Positions 1 through 8,737 of a stretch of 64,000 nucleotides of DNA are shown one piece after another. Source of the stretch: Paenisporosarcina antarctica. GTDB lineage: Bacteria > Bacillota > Bacilli > Bacillales_A > Planococcaceae. A program made the translations under genes and the position numbers. The notes under the pieces were generated by a model, which was not told the origin of the DNA, did no database searches, and saw nothing but the letters and a program-made list of their open reading frames with translations. Every line of letters starts with the position of its first letter. Within the stretch, counting starts at the first letter, position 1. The stretch spans positions 124,001-188,000 of the forward strand of contig NZ_CP038015.1 of the NCBI RefSeq assembly GCF_004367585.1. The letters run 5' to 3'.

Positions 1-86
1 TTCTTTCAATAGGAGGTAGCGGAAACAAAACCATTCAAAACCTAAATGGTTACCATTCCGCTAATCGCTCCATGGCTGTTTTCTGT
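1..86. repeat. Dispersed hairpin repeat, copy 1
   Basis: About 80 bp that recur, in the same orientation, at 2285-2361. Shared blocks are TTCTTTCA, ATAGGAG, GTAGCGGAAAC, CCTAAATGGT and CGCTAATCGCTCCATGGC followed by TGTTTTCTGT. The left part (GGAG..TAGCGGAA) is complementary to the right part (TTCCGCTAATCGCTCC), so the element can fold into a hairpin. The window begins at or inside this copy, so its left end is unknown. I do not recognise the family; no transposase is nearby. Confidence 0.6.
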
Positions 87-89
87 TTT

Positions 90-120
90 GTGAGGGTTTC
101 GTAATGAAACCCTCACTTTA
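90..120. terminator. Perfect hairpin, possible terminator
   Basis: An 11-bp perfect stem (GTGAGGGTTTC / GAAACCCTCAC) with a 5-nt loop, followed by TTTAT on the plus strand and preceded by a T-rich stretch. It could end a transcript entering from the left of the window. Without the upstream gene its direction is uncertain. Confidence 0.4.
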
Positions 121-455
121 TAAGGAGTTGTTTCACCAAGTTAACTAGGCTATCAGACGTGATTGGCTATGCCCTTTTCAAACAAAATATTTCGTAAAAA
201 TTTAATTTTAAAGAGCAACAAAACATAGGAGTTAATGAACACCCTATATTTACAGTGTTTTTTGAGCTTTGGAGCTTTCTTGAATGTTCAAGAACTCGTT
301 CAACAATCTAAGTTCAGTAACCTATACGATACTAAGTATAGGTACACAATTGAATATCTTAGATCAAGTGCGTCAGTCCATATTCACTTCCTTTCTTATT
401 TCGTCAAGATTGATATTATAACCGTTGCTCTTTAGGTGTCATCTACCATTTCCCA

Positions 456-509
456 AACTGAAAAATGCTGCATTAGACCGAATTTGGCCAAATGTAGCGT
501 TTTTCAGTT
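456..509. other. Long imperfect inverted repeat in non-coding DNA
   Basis: AACTGAAAAATGCTGCATT at the left is complementary to AATGTAGCGTTTTTCAGTT at the right. The only two non-Watson-Crick positions can form G-U pairs, giving a stem of about 19 bp around a ~16-nt loop. The region 121-720 holds no convincing gene. Compensating wobble positions suggest an RNA hairpin, but no function can be assigned. Confidence 0.4.
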
Positions 510-539
510 AGTTGGTAAGTTCTCCTGTGGTACGCAACC

Positions 540-568
540 GGCTGCCTTTACAAGGTGGCTTTTTCTTA
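540..568 (+). terminator. Rho-independent terminator, plus strand
   Basis: GCTGCCTT and AAGGTGGC form a stem with two G-U pairs and a 3-nt loop, followed directly by TTTTTC. No protein gene lies just upstream, so if real it would end an untranslated RNA or a transcript entering from the left. Confidence 0.45.
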
Positions 569-724
569 CAATTAGTTATGTACTTCCGCATCCGTCATGA
601 TATGTAAACCTATTTAAATAAGAGCTTTAAATCCTTATAGAGCAATCCTTTGAATGATGCTTTGTAATAAGTCAGTTTTTATGATTTTTCTGATGAAGCC
701 ATTTTAATGCTCGTTAAGAAAGCA

Positions 725-758
725 CAAAAAAAGCCTTTCCGCTAATAATTGGAAAGGC
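725..758 (-). terminator. Terminator of the leftward small-gene cluster
   Basis: GCCTTTCC (733-740) pairs with GGAAAGGC (751-758). Read on the minus strand the hairpin is followed by a run of seven Ts. It lies about 10 bp past the stop codon of the leftward 63-codon gene, which supports that gene being real. Confidence 0.7.
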
Positions 759-768
759 AATTACTATC

Positions 769-960
769 CTATTCTCTTTTATTCCAGTTTTTTAATGTAA
801 AGATAATAAGAGTAAGGCTGTAAAAAAACACAATCCATGAAGTCAGTCTCGGAAATATATCTACCTGTATTTGGTAGATGATATCTCCAATAGAGTATAT
901 AAAGGCAAGGATTGCAAGCACCAAAAGAAAACGTGGTCCTTTGTTTCTAAAAAAATTCAT
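769..960 (-). CDS. Small membrane protein, 63 aa, unknown function
   Basis: Two hydrophobic segments (about residues 9-28 and 39-57), a short polar connector and a basic tail (KNWNKRE) predict a two-pass membrane protein. Size and layout recall the YdiK/DUF4305 type of small Bacillus membrane proteins, but I cannot confirm homology. The start ATG overlaps the stop of an 11-codon ORF (MLMNNINTQGL) in an ATGA arrangement. That tiny ORF has the better Shine-Dalgarno (GGAGG, 7-nt spacing), so translation may be coupled. A leftward terminator follows at 725-758. It is the last gene of a three-ORF leftward cluster. Confidence 0.55.
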   Translation of the reverse strand: MNFFRNKGPRFLLVLAILAFIYSIGDIIYQIQVDIFPRLTSWIVFFYSLTLIIFTLKNWNKRE

Positions 961-993
961 AATCCTTGGGTGTTTATGTTGTTCATAAGCATC

Positions 994-1161
994 CTAAGAC
1001 CTCCAATTATATGGTGTTCCTGGAATCGCTCTATAAGAAGCCATTGTTTTGTTACAAATACTAAAATATTTAATAACAGCATAAATAATTGGAACGCCAG
1101 GGATAGATTTTAAATACTGTTTAAAGAACGCTTTCAAATTAGCGTAAGTAGGATTTTTCAC
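994..1161 (-). CDS. Hypothetical protein, 55 aa, possibly a gene remnant
   Basis: A GTG-initiated leftward reading frame lies between two other small leftward ORFs. Its composition is protein-like (YANLKAFFKQYLKSIPG then a hydrophobic stretch), with Pro, Gly and aromatic residues spaced as in real proteins. The frame stays open for about 8 codons upstream of the GTG. The ribosome-binding site is weak (AAGG, 11 nt away). It may be a short gene or the tail of a decayed longer one; I do not recognise the family. Confidence 0.35.
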   Translation of the reverse strand: MKNPTYANLKAFFKQYLKSIPGVPIIYAVIKYFSICNKTMASYRAIPGTPYNWRS

Positions 1162-1208
1162 GGTTTTAAATGCCTTATCGAGTACACATTAGGGGGAAAC
1201 GCGGTTTT

Positions 1209-1373
1209 CTAAAAAGTTTTAAACATAGCATCCAGCAAAAAAATTAATAATACGATGATAGCGATAATAGTAAACTCTTTTTTATCAATTTTATTTTTTT
1301 CTTTGTATTGTTGTTTAATCTTCCTGTATTTTCCCTGTAACTTTTTTTGTTTATGTTTTTTATCTTCTGACAT
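1209..1373 (-). CDS. Small basic C-tail-anchored protein, 54 aa
   Basis: The N-terminal 33 residues are highly charged and Lys-rich. They are followed by one hydrophobic segment (FTIIAIIVLLIFLLDAMF), giving a tail-anchor-like layout. The best Shine-Dalgarno (AAAGGAG) is placed for a 6-codon ORF (MEKSLF) whose TGA overlaps this ATG as TGATG, so start-stop coupling is plausible. The charged-then-hydrophobic pattern on this strand is far more protein-like than the Phe/Leu/Cys-rich translation of the opposite strand. Function unknown. Confidence 0.45.
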   Translation of the reverse strand: MSEDKKHKQKKLQGKYRKIKQQYKEKNKIDKKEFTIIAIIVLLIFLLDAMFKTF

Positions 1374-1435
1374 CAAAACAGACTCTTTTCCATTTTCAAT
1401 CGTCTCCTTTGAATTTTTATTAATATACCTTTTAT

Positions 1436-1466
1436 TCTATACCTTATTAATAAAAACCTTCTTCAA
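1436..1466 (-). promoter_or_regulatory. Weak candidate promoter for the leftward cluster
   Basis: Minus-strand TTGAAG and TATAGA are separated by 19 nt, about 60 nt before the 54-aa ORF. Spacing is longer than optimal, so this is tentative. Confidence 0.25.
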
Positions 1467-1649
1467 CTTCTCCAGGTTATACACCACAGGTTGACATAAC
1501 ACCCAGAATGGGAAGTATTCAATTTGATTAGCCGTATATTTCAGCGGAAACTAAGGAATATCAAACAAATTTAAACAGGGCTCTTACAATAAATGTATTA
1601 TACTATCATCAGAAAGTGAAAAATTTGAATTTACCTTAGGAGAATGAAA

Positions 1650-2051
1650 ATGATCATCAAAAAGATAGCGCTGGGAGTAACAGTATCTATATTAATTTTG
1701 GCTGTTACTCTATTTTTTATTTTAAATTCTTTTATTCACGTTGAACTTGATGAGCTTAATGGAACTGGTGAATATCAGGATACCTTTTTGTCGCCAAATA
1801 AAGAGTACAAAGCTGATTTATTCTTAATCAATAAAGGTGGAGCAACTAATGGATATCAAGAAAGAGTATCCATTACTTCTTTAAACGATAGCAAAAAAGA
1901 ATTCAATGATACTACTATATATTGGTTGTATCCTTCTGTAAATGTCACATCTATTGAGTGGGAAAGTAATACTGATATAGTCATTAATGGGGAAAAAATA
2001 AACATTAATGATGAGGATACTTATTATAATTGGAAAAAAGAAGATAATTAA
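1650..2051 (+). CDS. DUF5412-like membrane-anchored protein
   Basis: 133 aa. An N-terminal hydrophobic segment (about residues 7-28) with basic residues before it predicts a signal anchor. The rest is polar and extracytoplasmic. The pattern of a residue block around SPNKEYKADLFLINKGGAT, an aromatic IYWLYP block and a terminal TDIVINGEKININ resembles the DUF5412 family of small Bacillus proteins (recalled from family knowledge, not searched). Start: ATG 1650 lies 7 nt after AGGAG; an ATG 6 nt upstream is too close to that site. A strong terminator follows at 2108-2146. Function unknown. Confidence 0.7.
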   Translation: MIIKKIALGVTVSILILAVTLFFILNSFIHVELDELNGTGEYQDTFLSPNKEYKADLFLINKGGATNGYQERVSITSLNDSKKEFNDTTIYWLYPSVNVTSIEWESNTDIVINGEKININDEDTYYNWKKEDN

Positions 2052-2107
2052 CTATTAAACTCATGTAACTTGTTAATATACGGTCAGTTGCAGCATAACT
2101 TTTCATA

Positions 2108-2150
2108 AATCGCCCTTCACAATAAAAGTGTTTGTGAGGGGCGATTATTT
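2108..2150 (+). terminator. Terminator after the DUF5412-like gene
   Basis: AATCGCCCTTCACAA pairs with TTGTGAGGGGCGATT (one G-U), then ATTTAT. It sits 57 bp after the preceding stop codon. Confidence 0.65.
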
Positions 2151-2284
2151 ATCTAGTTATTACCTCTGATTTTTATCGATTAATCTCGAATATGGCCGAT
2201 AAACTTCTCACCATCGAAAGAGACCATCAAAAACCGTCTCACCTACCAAGTCTGCTTGCTGATGAAACACTCTTTAGCGATTTC

Positions 2285-2361
2285 TTCTTTCATCATATAG
2301 GAGCGTAGCGGAAACCAAACTAACCTAAATGGTCGCTAATCGCTCCATGGCTGTTTTCTGT
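2285..2361. repeat. Dispersed hairpin repeat, copy 2
   Basis: Second copy of the element at 1-86, same orientation. Here the inverted arms are clearer: GGAGCGTAGCGG on the left and CGCTAATCGCTCC on the right. The stretch 2150-2450 holds no intact gene. The leftward frame beginning near 2296 has fragments of protein-like sequence broken by stops. Confidence 0.6.
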
Positions 2362-2454
2362 AAGAGAAGAATTCATATGGTTCTTTAAGTTTTATAGAGA
2401 ACCCCTTATTAACTAAAATCATTTCAAACAATTTCACTTGGAAAAGCATATAAA

Positions 2455-2483
2455 TTGCACACTCTTATCCCCCCTTATATAAT
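2455..2483 (+). promoter_or_regulatory. Sigma-A promoter of the ctsR operon
   Basis: TTGCAC, a 17-nt spacer and a perfect TATAAT lie about 95 nt before ctsR. The CtsR operator begins 2 nt after the -10 box, where repressor would block polymerase. Confidence 0.8.
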
Positions 2484-2485
2484 AA

Positions 2486-2502
2486 AGTCAAAGATAGTCA
2501 AA
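2486..2502 (+). promoter_or_regulatory. CtsR operator
   Basis: AGTCAAAGATAGTCAAA matches the known CtsR consensus, a direct heptad repeat (A/G)GTCAAA with a 3-nt gap, at every fixed base. A further partial heptad (AGTCAGG) follows. Its position over the transcription start predicts autorepression of ctsR-mcsA-mcsB-clpC. Confidence 0.9.
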
Positions 2503-2577
2503 GTCAGGGTTTTCTAAAGTTGGCTGTAGTATTAATGATGACTCGCACTCAGATCTAATCTTTTAGGAGGTGATTGT

Positions 2578-3048
2578 ATGCGGAATATTTCGGATATTAT
2601 TGAAGGATATTTAAAGAAAGTTATCGAATTAGATGGTAAGGGGCATATTGAAATTAAACGAAGCGAGATTGCTGAACAATTTCAATGCGTGCCTTCGCAA
2701 ATAAATTATGTAATTAACACACGTTTTACTGCAGACCGAGGCTACCTTGTTGAAAGTAAGCGGGGGGGCGGAGGCTATATTCGGATTGTTCGCGTACGTG
2801 CACACACGAAAGCGGAGTTAATTGAAACAATTTTAGTGAGTTTAGAACTTGGGGCGTCTCAAACAATGACGGAAGATATTGTGTTCCGTTTAATCGATGA
2901 GGATGTAGTGACCAAGCGTGAAGCGAAGATGATACTCGCTGCGCTTGATAGGACAACGCTCAAATTACCTTTGCCGCATCGTGATGAAGTGCGTTCGCGC
3001 ATCATGCAAGCGATGCTCTTAACACTCAAGTATGAACAGTTAAAGTGA
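2578..3048 (+). CDS. ctsR: Transcriptional repressor CtsR
   Basis: 156 aa, normal for the family. CtsR represses class III heat-shock genes (clpC, clpP and others) by binding heptad operators. The N-terminal winged helix-turn-helix ends in the glycine wing KRGGGGYIRI (residues 61-70). Arg62 is the wing arginine known in Bacillus/Geobacillus to be the target of McsB arginine phosphorylation. A C-terminal dimerisation domain follows. AGGAGGTGA precedes ATG 2578. First gene of the operon, with a CtsR box in its own promoter, so it is autoregulated and inactivated by heat or McsB. Confidence 0.97.
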   Translation: MRNISDIIEGYLKKVIELDGKGHIEIKRSEIAEQFQCVPSQINYVINTRFTADRGYLVESKRGGGGYIRIVRVRAHTKAELIETILVSLELGASQTMTEDIVFRLIDEDVVTKREAKMILAALDRTTLKLPLPHRDEVRSRIMQAMLLTLKYEQLK

Positions 3049-3059
3049 GGCTAGCGCAG

Positions 3060-3602
3060 ATGATTTGTGAAAATTGTAAACAGCGACCGACAAAAGTAAC
3101 CGTCACGCAGATACTCAATGGGGAGCAAGTGCAACGTCATTATTGCGATGTATGTGCACAGGATTTCCATCCGTTTCATTTAGATTTACAAGATCCACTT
3201 TCTCTACATCAATTATTATCAAATTGGTTCGGTATTCCAGAAAACCAACAGCTACAACAAAAGCAACAAACTGAAGCAATTAGCTGTAGTTCGTGTGAAT
3301 GGACTTTCCGGCAGTTTTTAAAACAAGGAAAGTTTGGTTGTGCACATTGTTATGAGAGTTTTCACGAACAATTGCCAGAAGTTTTTAAGAAATTGCATAA
3401 TGGAAACGTCAAACATGTTGGGAAAGCGCCAAGTACATTTGGTCAAACCCTTAAATTAAAAAGGCAAATTGAGTCTGTGCGCACATTGATGCGAACGGCA
3501 ATAGAGATTGAAAATTTTGAAGAGGCCGCACTACTTCGAGACGAAGCACGTGCTTTAGAGGAACAGCTACAAAGCGGAGGTGAAAACCGCGATGACAATT
3601 GA
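3060..3602 (+). CDS. mcsA: McsA, zinc-binding activator of McsB
   Basis: 180 aa. McsA activates the arginine kinase McsB and helps target CtsR and damaged proteins to ClpCP. Four CxxC pairs are visible (starting CENC at residues 3-6, then CDVC, CSSC and CAHC), matching the two zinc modules of the family. A C-terminal UVR motif (about residues 140-175) is the ClpC-contact type. ATG 3060 is preferred because Bacillus McsA begins MIC and GAGG lies 9 nt upstream. A GTG at 3045 overlapping the ctsR stop is the alternative. Confidence 0.95.
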   Translation: MICENCKQRPTKVTVTQILNGEQVQRHYCDVCAQDFHPFHLDLQDPLSLHQLLSNWFGIPENQQLQQKQQTEAISCSSCEWTFRQFLKQGKFGCAHCYESFHEQLPEVFKKLHNGNVKHVGKAPSTFGQTLKLKRQIESVRTLMRTAIEIENFEEAALLRDEARALEEQLQSGGENRDDN

Positions 3603-4692
3603 ACGTTTTCTAAATAACTCCGCGACGAGTTGGATGGCTGGGGAGGGCGAGCATGCAGATATTGTAATGAGCACGCGTATCCGCCTCGCTCGAAATTTAA
3701 CGGGGTTCCGTTTTCCACTTTCTTTTACAGAAAATGAAGCATTACAAGTAGATCAAGCAATTTCTTCGGTTTTACTTGATGCAGAAGCGGAACTTGAGTC
3801 GACCTTTTCGTATATAGATATAAAAGAGGTATCTACGCTGAACCGACAAGTTTTGGTGGAAAAGCATTTAATTAGCCCCAAGCTTGCTAATTCGGAAATA
3901 GTGGGTTCCGTTTTATTATCAAATGATGAATCAGTGAGTGTAATGATCAATGAAGAAGATCATATTCGCATACAATGTATATACCCAGGACTACAGTTTC
4001 ATGAAGCATGGCGTCAAGCGGATAAAATCGATGACATCCTTGAAAAACAATTGCCGTATGCATTTGATGAACAGTTTGGCTATTTAACGAGTTGCCCAAC
4101 AAATACGGGAACTGGCCTACGTGCATCGGTCATGATGCATTTACCAGCGCTGACGATGACCAATCAAATGAATCGCATTGTGACAGCTATTACACGACTC
4201 GGTATGGTCGTGCGTGGGATATACGGAGAAGGTAGCGAAGCTCTTGGTAATATATATCAAATGTCCAACCAAACGACACTTGGGAAATCAGAGGAAGATA
4301 TTTTAACTGATTTGCAAAGTGTTACTGAACAAATAATTAAAAAAGAACGTGAAGCAAGGGCGGCTTTAATACATACCAGACCGAATGTATTAGAAGATCG
4401 CTTGTACCGGTCACTTGGCGTGTTAACGTATGCACGACTTTTAACGACAGAAGAAGCAGGACGTTGTTTATCTGATGTGCGTCTTGGCATTGATCTTGGC
4501 TTGATTAAAGGAGTCAAAGTTGCAATTTTGAATGAATGCATGATGTTTATGCAACCAGGCTTTTTGCAAAAGTATGCAGGGGTTCCCTTGCAACTTGAAG
4601 AACGTGATGTATTTCGAGCAAAGTTGTTTAGAGAACGGTTGCAAGTAAATAATAATATAGACGATGAAGGAGAGGAAATTCATGATGTTTAA
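3592..4692 (+). CDS. mcsB: Protein-arginine kinase McsB
   Basis: 366 aa ATP:guanido phosphotransferase-family enzyme that phosphorylates arginines on proteins. In Gram-positives phospho-arginine marks substrates for ClpC-ClpP. Visible motifs: STRIRLARN near residue 27 (ATP phosphate binding) and [15 protein letters not shown] beginning at Cys168, the guanido-kinase signature. ATG 3592 is chosen over GTG 3580 because GGAGGTG lies 11 nt upstream and the N-terminus then matches known McsB. It overlaps mcsA by 11 bp and clpC by 11 bp, indicating coupled translation. Confidence 0.96.
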   Translation: MTIERFLNNSATSWMAGEGEHADIVMSTRIRLARNLTGFRFPLSFTENEALQVDQAISSVLLDAEAELESTFSYIDIKEVSTLNRQVLVEKHLISPKLANSEIVGSVLLSNDESVSVMINEEDHIRIQCIYPGLQFHEAWRQADKIDDILEKQLPYAFDEQFGYLTSCPTNTGTGLRASVMMHLPALTMTNQMNRIVTAITRLGMVVRGIYGEGSEALGNIYQMSNQTTLGKSEEDILTDLQSVTEQIIKKEREARAALIHTRPNVLEDRLYRSLGVLTYARLLTTEEAGRCLSDVRLGIDLGLIKGVKVAILNECMMFMQPGFLQKYAGVPLQLEERDVFRAKLFRERLQVNNNIDDEGEEIHDV

Positions 4693-7132
4693 TCGATTTA
4701 CACAACGCGCACAAAAAGTGCTCCAATTAGCTCAAGAAGAAGCCATCCGTATGAAACACGAGTCCATTGGAACTGAACATATATTATTAGGTTTAATCCG
4801 TGAAGGTGGCGGGATTGCTGCAAAAGCAATGGAAGCAATCGAAGTAAGCACTAAAATGATTGAAGAAAACATTGAAGAGCTTGTGGGAATGGGAACTGGT
4901 GACGTAGGTCCAATCGTTCACTACACACCGCGTGCTAAGAAAGTCATTGAGTTATCAGTAGACGAATCACGTAAACTGGGACATTCATACATCGGCACAG
5001 AGCACTTATTGTTAGCATTAATTCGCGAAGGTGAAGGTGTGGCAGCTCGTGTCCTAAACAATTCAGGAGTTAGCTTAAACAAAGCACGTCAACAAGTATT
5101 GCAACTGCTAGGCAGTAACGACCATGTTCAAGCAAGTGGTGGGGCCAATCCTGCAGCGAATACACCAACGCTTGATAGCTTGGCGCGTGATTTAACTCAA
5201 ATTGCACGTGAAGGTAGCTTGGATCCAGTTATTGGACGAAGCAAAGAAATCACGCGTGTTATTGAAGTGTTATCTCGTCGTACGAAAAACAATCCTGTTC
5301 TTATTGGAGAACCAGGTGTTGGTAAAACGGCAATTGCTGAAGGTTTAGCACAACAAATTGTTTCAAATGAAGTACCTGAAATTTTAAGAGATCGACGTGT
5401 TATGACATTAGATATGGGTACGGTTGTAGCGGGTACGAAATACCGTGGTGAGTTTGAGGATCGCTTGAAGAAAGTGATGGATGAAATTCGCCAAGCAGGA
5501 AATATTATTCTGTTCATCGACGAGCTTCATACGTTAATTGGTGCTGGTGGTGCTGAAGGAGCAATTGATGCTTCGAATATCTTGAAACCATCACTTGCCC
5601 GTGGAGAACTTCAGTGTATTGGTGCAACGACGCTTGATGAGTATCGTAAATACATTGAAAAAGATGCCGCTTTAGAACGACGATTCCAACCAATTCGTGT
5701 AGAAGAGCCATCAGTTGATGAGTCCATTCAAATCATTAAAGGTCTGCGTGATCGTTACGAAGCACATCACCGTGTAAAAATTACGGATGAAGCAATTGTT
5801 GCAGCAGCCAAAATGTCGGACCGTTACATTTCTGACCGTTTCTTACCAGATAAAGCAATTGACTTAATTGACGAAGCGGGTTCAAAAGTTCGTTTACGTT
5901 CGTATACAACACCACCAAATTTAAAAGAATTAGAACTGCGTTTAGAAGCGATTCGTTCGGAGAAAAATGCAGCGGTACAAAGTCAAGAGTTTGAAAAAGC
6001 GGCTTCTTTCCGTGATACGGAACAAAAGCTGAAAGAAGAGCTTGAAAGTACGAAGAAAACATGGAAAGAAGAACAAGGCAAAGCAGAGTCTGAAGTAACA
6101 GTAGAAGATATCGCAGCCGTTGTATCCATGTGGACGGGAATTCCAGTTTCGAAACTGGCACAAACAGAGTCTGCGAAATTATTAGATTTAGAAAGTACAT
6201 TGCACAAACGTGTAATTGGTCAAAATGAAGCAGTCACTGCCATTTCTCGTGCAGTTCGTCGTGCACGTGCTGGATTAAAAGATCCAAAACGCCCAATCGG
6301 TTCATTCATTTTCTTAGGACCAACGGGTGTTGGTAAGACTGAACTTGCTCGTGCATTAGCTGAAAGCATGTTCGGTGACGAAGAAGCAATGATTCGTGTC
6401 GACATGTCCGAATACATGGAGAGACACTCGACTTCACGTCTTGTCGGTTCACCTCCTGGCTATGTAGGTCATGAAGAAGGCGGTCAGTTGACGGAGAAAG
6501 TTCGTCGTAAACCATACTCTGTTATTTTGTTAGATGAAATAGAAAAAGCACATCCGGATGTCTTCAATATTTTATTACAAGTATTAGAAGATGGGCGCTT
6601 AACTGATTCAAAAGGGCGAACAGTCGACTTCCGTAATACCATTGTCATCATGACCTCTAACGTTGGGGCAGAAGCATTGAGAAAAAACAAATACGTCGGC
6701 TTCAACTTGCAAGACGGCGAGCAAAAATATAAAGACATGAAGGGCAGAATGCTTGAAGAATTGAAAAAAGCATTCCGTCCAGAGTTCTTAAACCGTGTAG
6801 ATGAAATGATTGTGTTCCATGCACTAGAAAAAGAGCACTTAAAAGAAATTGTGACATTGATGACAGGTCAATTGACAACACGCTTAAAAGAACAAGAAAT
6901 AGAGCTAGAGTTAACTGAAGCAGCGCAAGATAAAATAGCTATAGAAGGCTACGATCCAGAGTACGGAGCACGTCCACTTCGTCGAGCACTTCAAAAGCAT
7001 GTCGAAGATCGCTTGTCAGAAGAACTCTTAAAAGGCACAGTTTTAACAGGATACAAAGTAGTTTTTGATGTACAAGATAATGAATTCTTGATTCGTTCAA
7101 AAGAGGCAGAGGCAGTAACGGTAACAGAATAA
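4682..7132 (+). CDS. clpC: ATP-dependent Clp protease ATPase subunit ClpC
   Basis: 816 aa AAA+ unfoldase that feeds ClpP. The order is two N-terminal Clp repeats (residues 1-145), Walker A1 GEPGVGKTA (209-217), a middle domain with a UVR-like helix pair (about 430-455, McsA/MecA contact region), and Walker A2 GPTGVGKTE (from 546). [11 protein letters not shown] is the second Walker B region. The start at ATG 4682 gives [13 protein letters not shown], colinear with B. subtilis ClpC, 6 nt after AGGAGAGG. Last gene of the CtsR operon; a terminator follows at 7141. Confidence 0.97.
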   Translation: MMFNRFTQRAQKVLQLAQEEAIRMKHESIGTEHILLGLIREGGGIAAKAMEAIEVSTKMIEENIEELVGMGTGDVGPIVHYTPRAKKVIELSVDESRKLGHSYIGTEHLLLALIREGEGVAARVLNNSGVSLNKARQQVLQLLGSNDHVQASGGANPAANTPTLDSLARDLTQIAREGSLDPVIGRSKEITRVIEVLSRRTKNNPVLIGEPGVGKTAIAEGLAQQIVSNEVPEILRDRRVMTLDMGTVVAGTKYRGEFEDRLKKVMDEIRQAGNIILFIDELHTLIGAGGAEGAIDASNILKPSLARGELQCIGATTLDEYRKYIEKDAALERRFQPIRVEEPSVDESIQIIKGLRDRYEAHHRVKITDEAIVAAAKMSDRYISDRFLPDKAIDLIDEAGSKVRLRSYTTPPNLKELELRLEAIRSEKNAAVQSQEFEKAASFRDTEQKLKEELESTKKTWKEEQGKAESEVTVEDIAAVVSMWTGIPVSKLAQTESAKLLDLESTLHKRVIGQNEAVTAISRAVRRARAGLKDPKRPIGSFIFLGPTGVGKTELARALAESMFGDEEAMIRVDMSEYMERHSTSRLVGSPPGYVGHEEGGQLTEKVRRKPYSVILLDEIEKAHPDVFNILLQVLEDGRLTDSKGRTVDFRNTIVIMTSNVGAEALRKNKYVGFNLQDGEQKYKDMKGRMLEELKKAFRPEFLNRVDEMIVFHALEKEHLKEIVTLMTGQLTTRLKEQEIELELTEAAQDKIAIEGYDPEYGARPLRRALQKHVEDRLSEELLKGTVLTGYKVVFDVQDNEFLIRSKEAEAVTVTE

Positions 7133-7140
7133 TACAAATG

Positions 7141-7177
7141 GGGCATTCCGGCAAGACTGTTCGGAATGCCCTTTTTT
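7141..7177 (+). terminator. Terminator between clpC and radA
   Basis: GGGCATTCCG pairs perfectly with CGGAATGCCC, then TTTTTT. It ends the CtsR operon 9 bp after clpC; radA would need read-through or an unseen promoter. Confidence 0.85.
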
Positions 7178-7193
7178 CTACATAGGAGGAACT

Positions 7194-8570
7194 ATGGCTA
7201 AACGTAAAACGAAATTTATGTGTAACTCATGTGGCTATGAATCCGCGAAATGGATGGGTCGCTGCCCTGGTTGCAACGAGTGGAATACGATGGTGGAAGA
7301 GGTAGAAGTAGTCGTAAAAGGACCTCGTCGGACTTTCCAACATTCTGAAAATAGTTCACAAAAAGCTTTGCCTATTACAGCGATAGAAACGGACGACGAA
7401 CCACGTGTGAAAATTGATCTTTCTGAGTTTGATCGTGTACTCGGTGGAGGCATCGTGCCTGGTTCACTAATATTAATTGGTGGAGATCCAGGTATTGGGA
7501 AATCCACGTTATTGCTTCAAGTTTCCGCGTTACTTGCCAATAAAGGGCAGCGCGTGTTGTACATGTCTGGGGAGGAGTCTATTCGCCAAACGAAGCTTCG
7601 TGCAGAGCGACTTGGTGTTGACTCTTCTGAATTATATATATATGCCGAAACTAACTTGGAATTGGTAAACGAAGCAATTGATCAAGTTGAACCGAAGTTT
7701 GTCGTTATCGATTCTATCCAAACGGTGCATCATCCAGATGTCACTTCTGCCCCAGGTAGCGTTACTCAGGTGCGCGAATGTACAGCGGAGTTAATGCGCA
7801 TCGCTAAAACGAAAAATATTGCTATTTTCTTAGTGGGACACGTAACAAAAGAAGGTCAAATTGCAGGGCCGAGAATACTTGAACATATGGTTGACACAGT
7901 CCTTTACTTCGAAGGTGAACGTCACCATACATACCGTATTTTGCGTTCGCAGAAAAACCGTTTTGGCTCAACAAATGAAATTGCAATTTTTGAAATGTTA
8001 CAAGGTGGCTTAAAAGAAGTGCTAAATCCGTCTGAGTTATTCTTGCAGGAACGTTCACAAGGAGCAGCAGGGTCCACTGTTGTAGCTTCAATGGAAGGCA
8101 CCCGACCGATACTGGTCGAAATTCAGGCATTAATTACACCGACTAGTTTTAACTACCCAAAACGGATGGCAAGTGGCATTGATCAAAATCGTGTCCAACT
8201 ATTAATGGCTGTATTGGAGAAGCGAGTTGGCCTATTGTTGCAAACGCAAGATGCCTACATCAAAGTTGCAGGTGGCGTAAAGTTAGACGAGCCAGCCATT
8301 GATTTGGCTGTATTAACGACAATTGTTTCAAGTTACAAAGATGAAGCAGTAAGTGCCTATGATTGTTTTATGGGTGAAGTGGGATTAACGGGCGAAGTGC
8401 GTCGCGTGTCACGAGTTGAACAACGTGTGCTAGAAGCAGCGAAACTTGGTTTCAAACGTGCAATTGTTCCTGCATCCAACCTAGGTGGATGGGACTATCC
8501 AAAAGGTATTCAAGTAGTCGGTGTCGAAAACGTAAGCGATGCATTAAAAATAGCTTTCCCAAACACGTAA
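7194..8570 (+). CDS. radA: DNA repair protein RadA (Sms)
   Basis: 458 aa, family length. RadA is a RecA-related ATPase/branch-migration helicase that processes recombination intermediates. An N-terminal zinc finger uses Cys10, Cys13, Cys24 and Cys27. Walker A is GDPGIGKST (97-105), the RadA-specific KNRFG motif is near residue 254, and a Lon-protease-like C-terminal domain follows. Strong SD (AGGAGG) before ATG 7194. In B. subtilis the next gene is disA; here it is yacL. Confidence 0.97.
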   Translation: MAKRKTKFMCNSCGYESAKWMGRCPGCNEWNTMVEEVEVVVKGPRRTFQHSENSSQKALPITAIETDDEPRVKIDLSEFDRVLGGGIVPGSLILIGGDPGIGKSTLLLQVSALLANKGQRVLYMSGEESIRQTKLRAERLGVDSSELYIYAETNLELVNEAIDQVEPKFVVIDSIQTVHHPDVTSAPGSVTQVRECTAELMRIAKTKNIAIFLVGHVTKEGQIAGPRILEHMVDTVLYFEGERHHTYRILRSQKNRFGSTNEIAIFEMLQGGLKEVLNPSELFLQERSQGAAGSTVVASMEGTRPILVEIQALITPTSFNYPKRMASGIDQNRVQLLMAVLEKRVGLLLQTQDAYIKVAGGVKLDEPAIDLAVLTTIVSSYKDEAVSAYDCFMGEVGLTGEVRRVSRVEQRVLEAAKLGFKRAIVPASNLGGWDYPKGIQVVGVENVSDALKIAFPNT

Positions 8571-8590
8571 GCGTGCGTGGGAAAGTTTTT
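8554..8590 (+). terminator. Terminator overlapping the radA 3' end
   Basis: CTTTCCCAAACACG and CGTGCGTGGGAAAG form a stem with a small mismatch, followed by TTTTT. The left arm lies inside the last radA codons. Confidence 0.7.
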
Positions 8591-8737
8591 CCTCTACTTA
8601 TATTAAGAAACCTATTAACAGCATTGTGTCTAAAAAGTCATCTCATCACTCATATTGCAAATTTTTTTCCATATTCGACCACGCCAAAAAGGTGTTCATA
8701 AGTGAAAAGATGTATAATTAAAAAAGGAGGTGGGCTT

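Noticed and set aside
235-435. 66-codon plus-strand ORF with a nearby AGGAG
   Set aside because: Composition is not protein-like, SD spacing is only 4 nt, and no family is recognisable.
871-1113. 80-codon plus-strand ORF
   Set aside because: Antisense to two better-supported leftward small ORFs, one of which has a matching terminator.
1255-1494. 79-codon plus-strand ORF rich in Phe, Leu and Cys
   Set aside because: It is the complement of the more convincing Lys-rich 54-aa ORF on the minus strand and has no ribosome site.
2170-2300. Leftward fragments MMKEEIAKECFISKQTW and following
   Set aside because: Interrupted by stops and too short to assign; may be a gene relic but cannot be supported.
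5781-6200. 139-codon minus-strand ORF inside clpC
   Set aside because: Leu/Phe-rich shadow of the ClpC middle domain; no ribosome site or family similarity.
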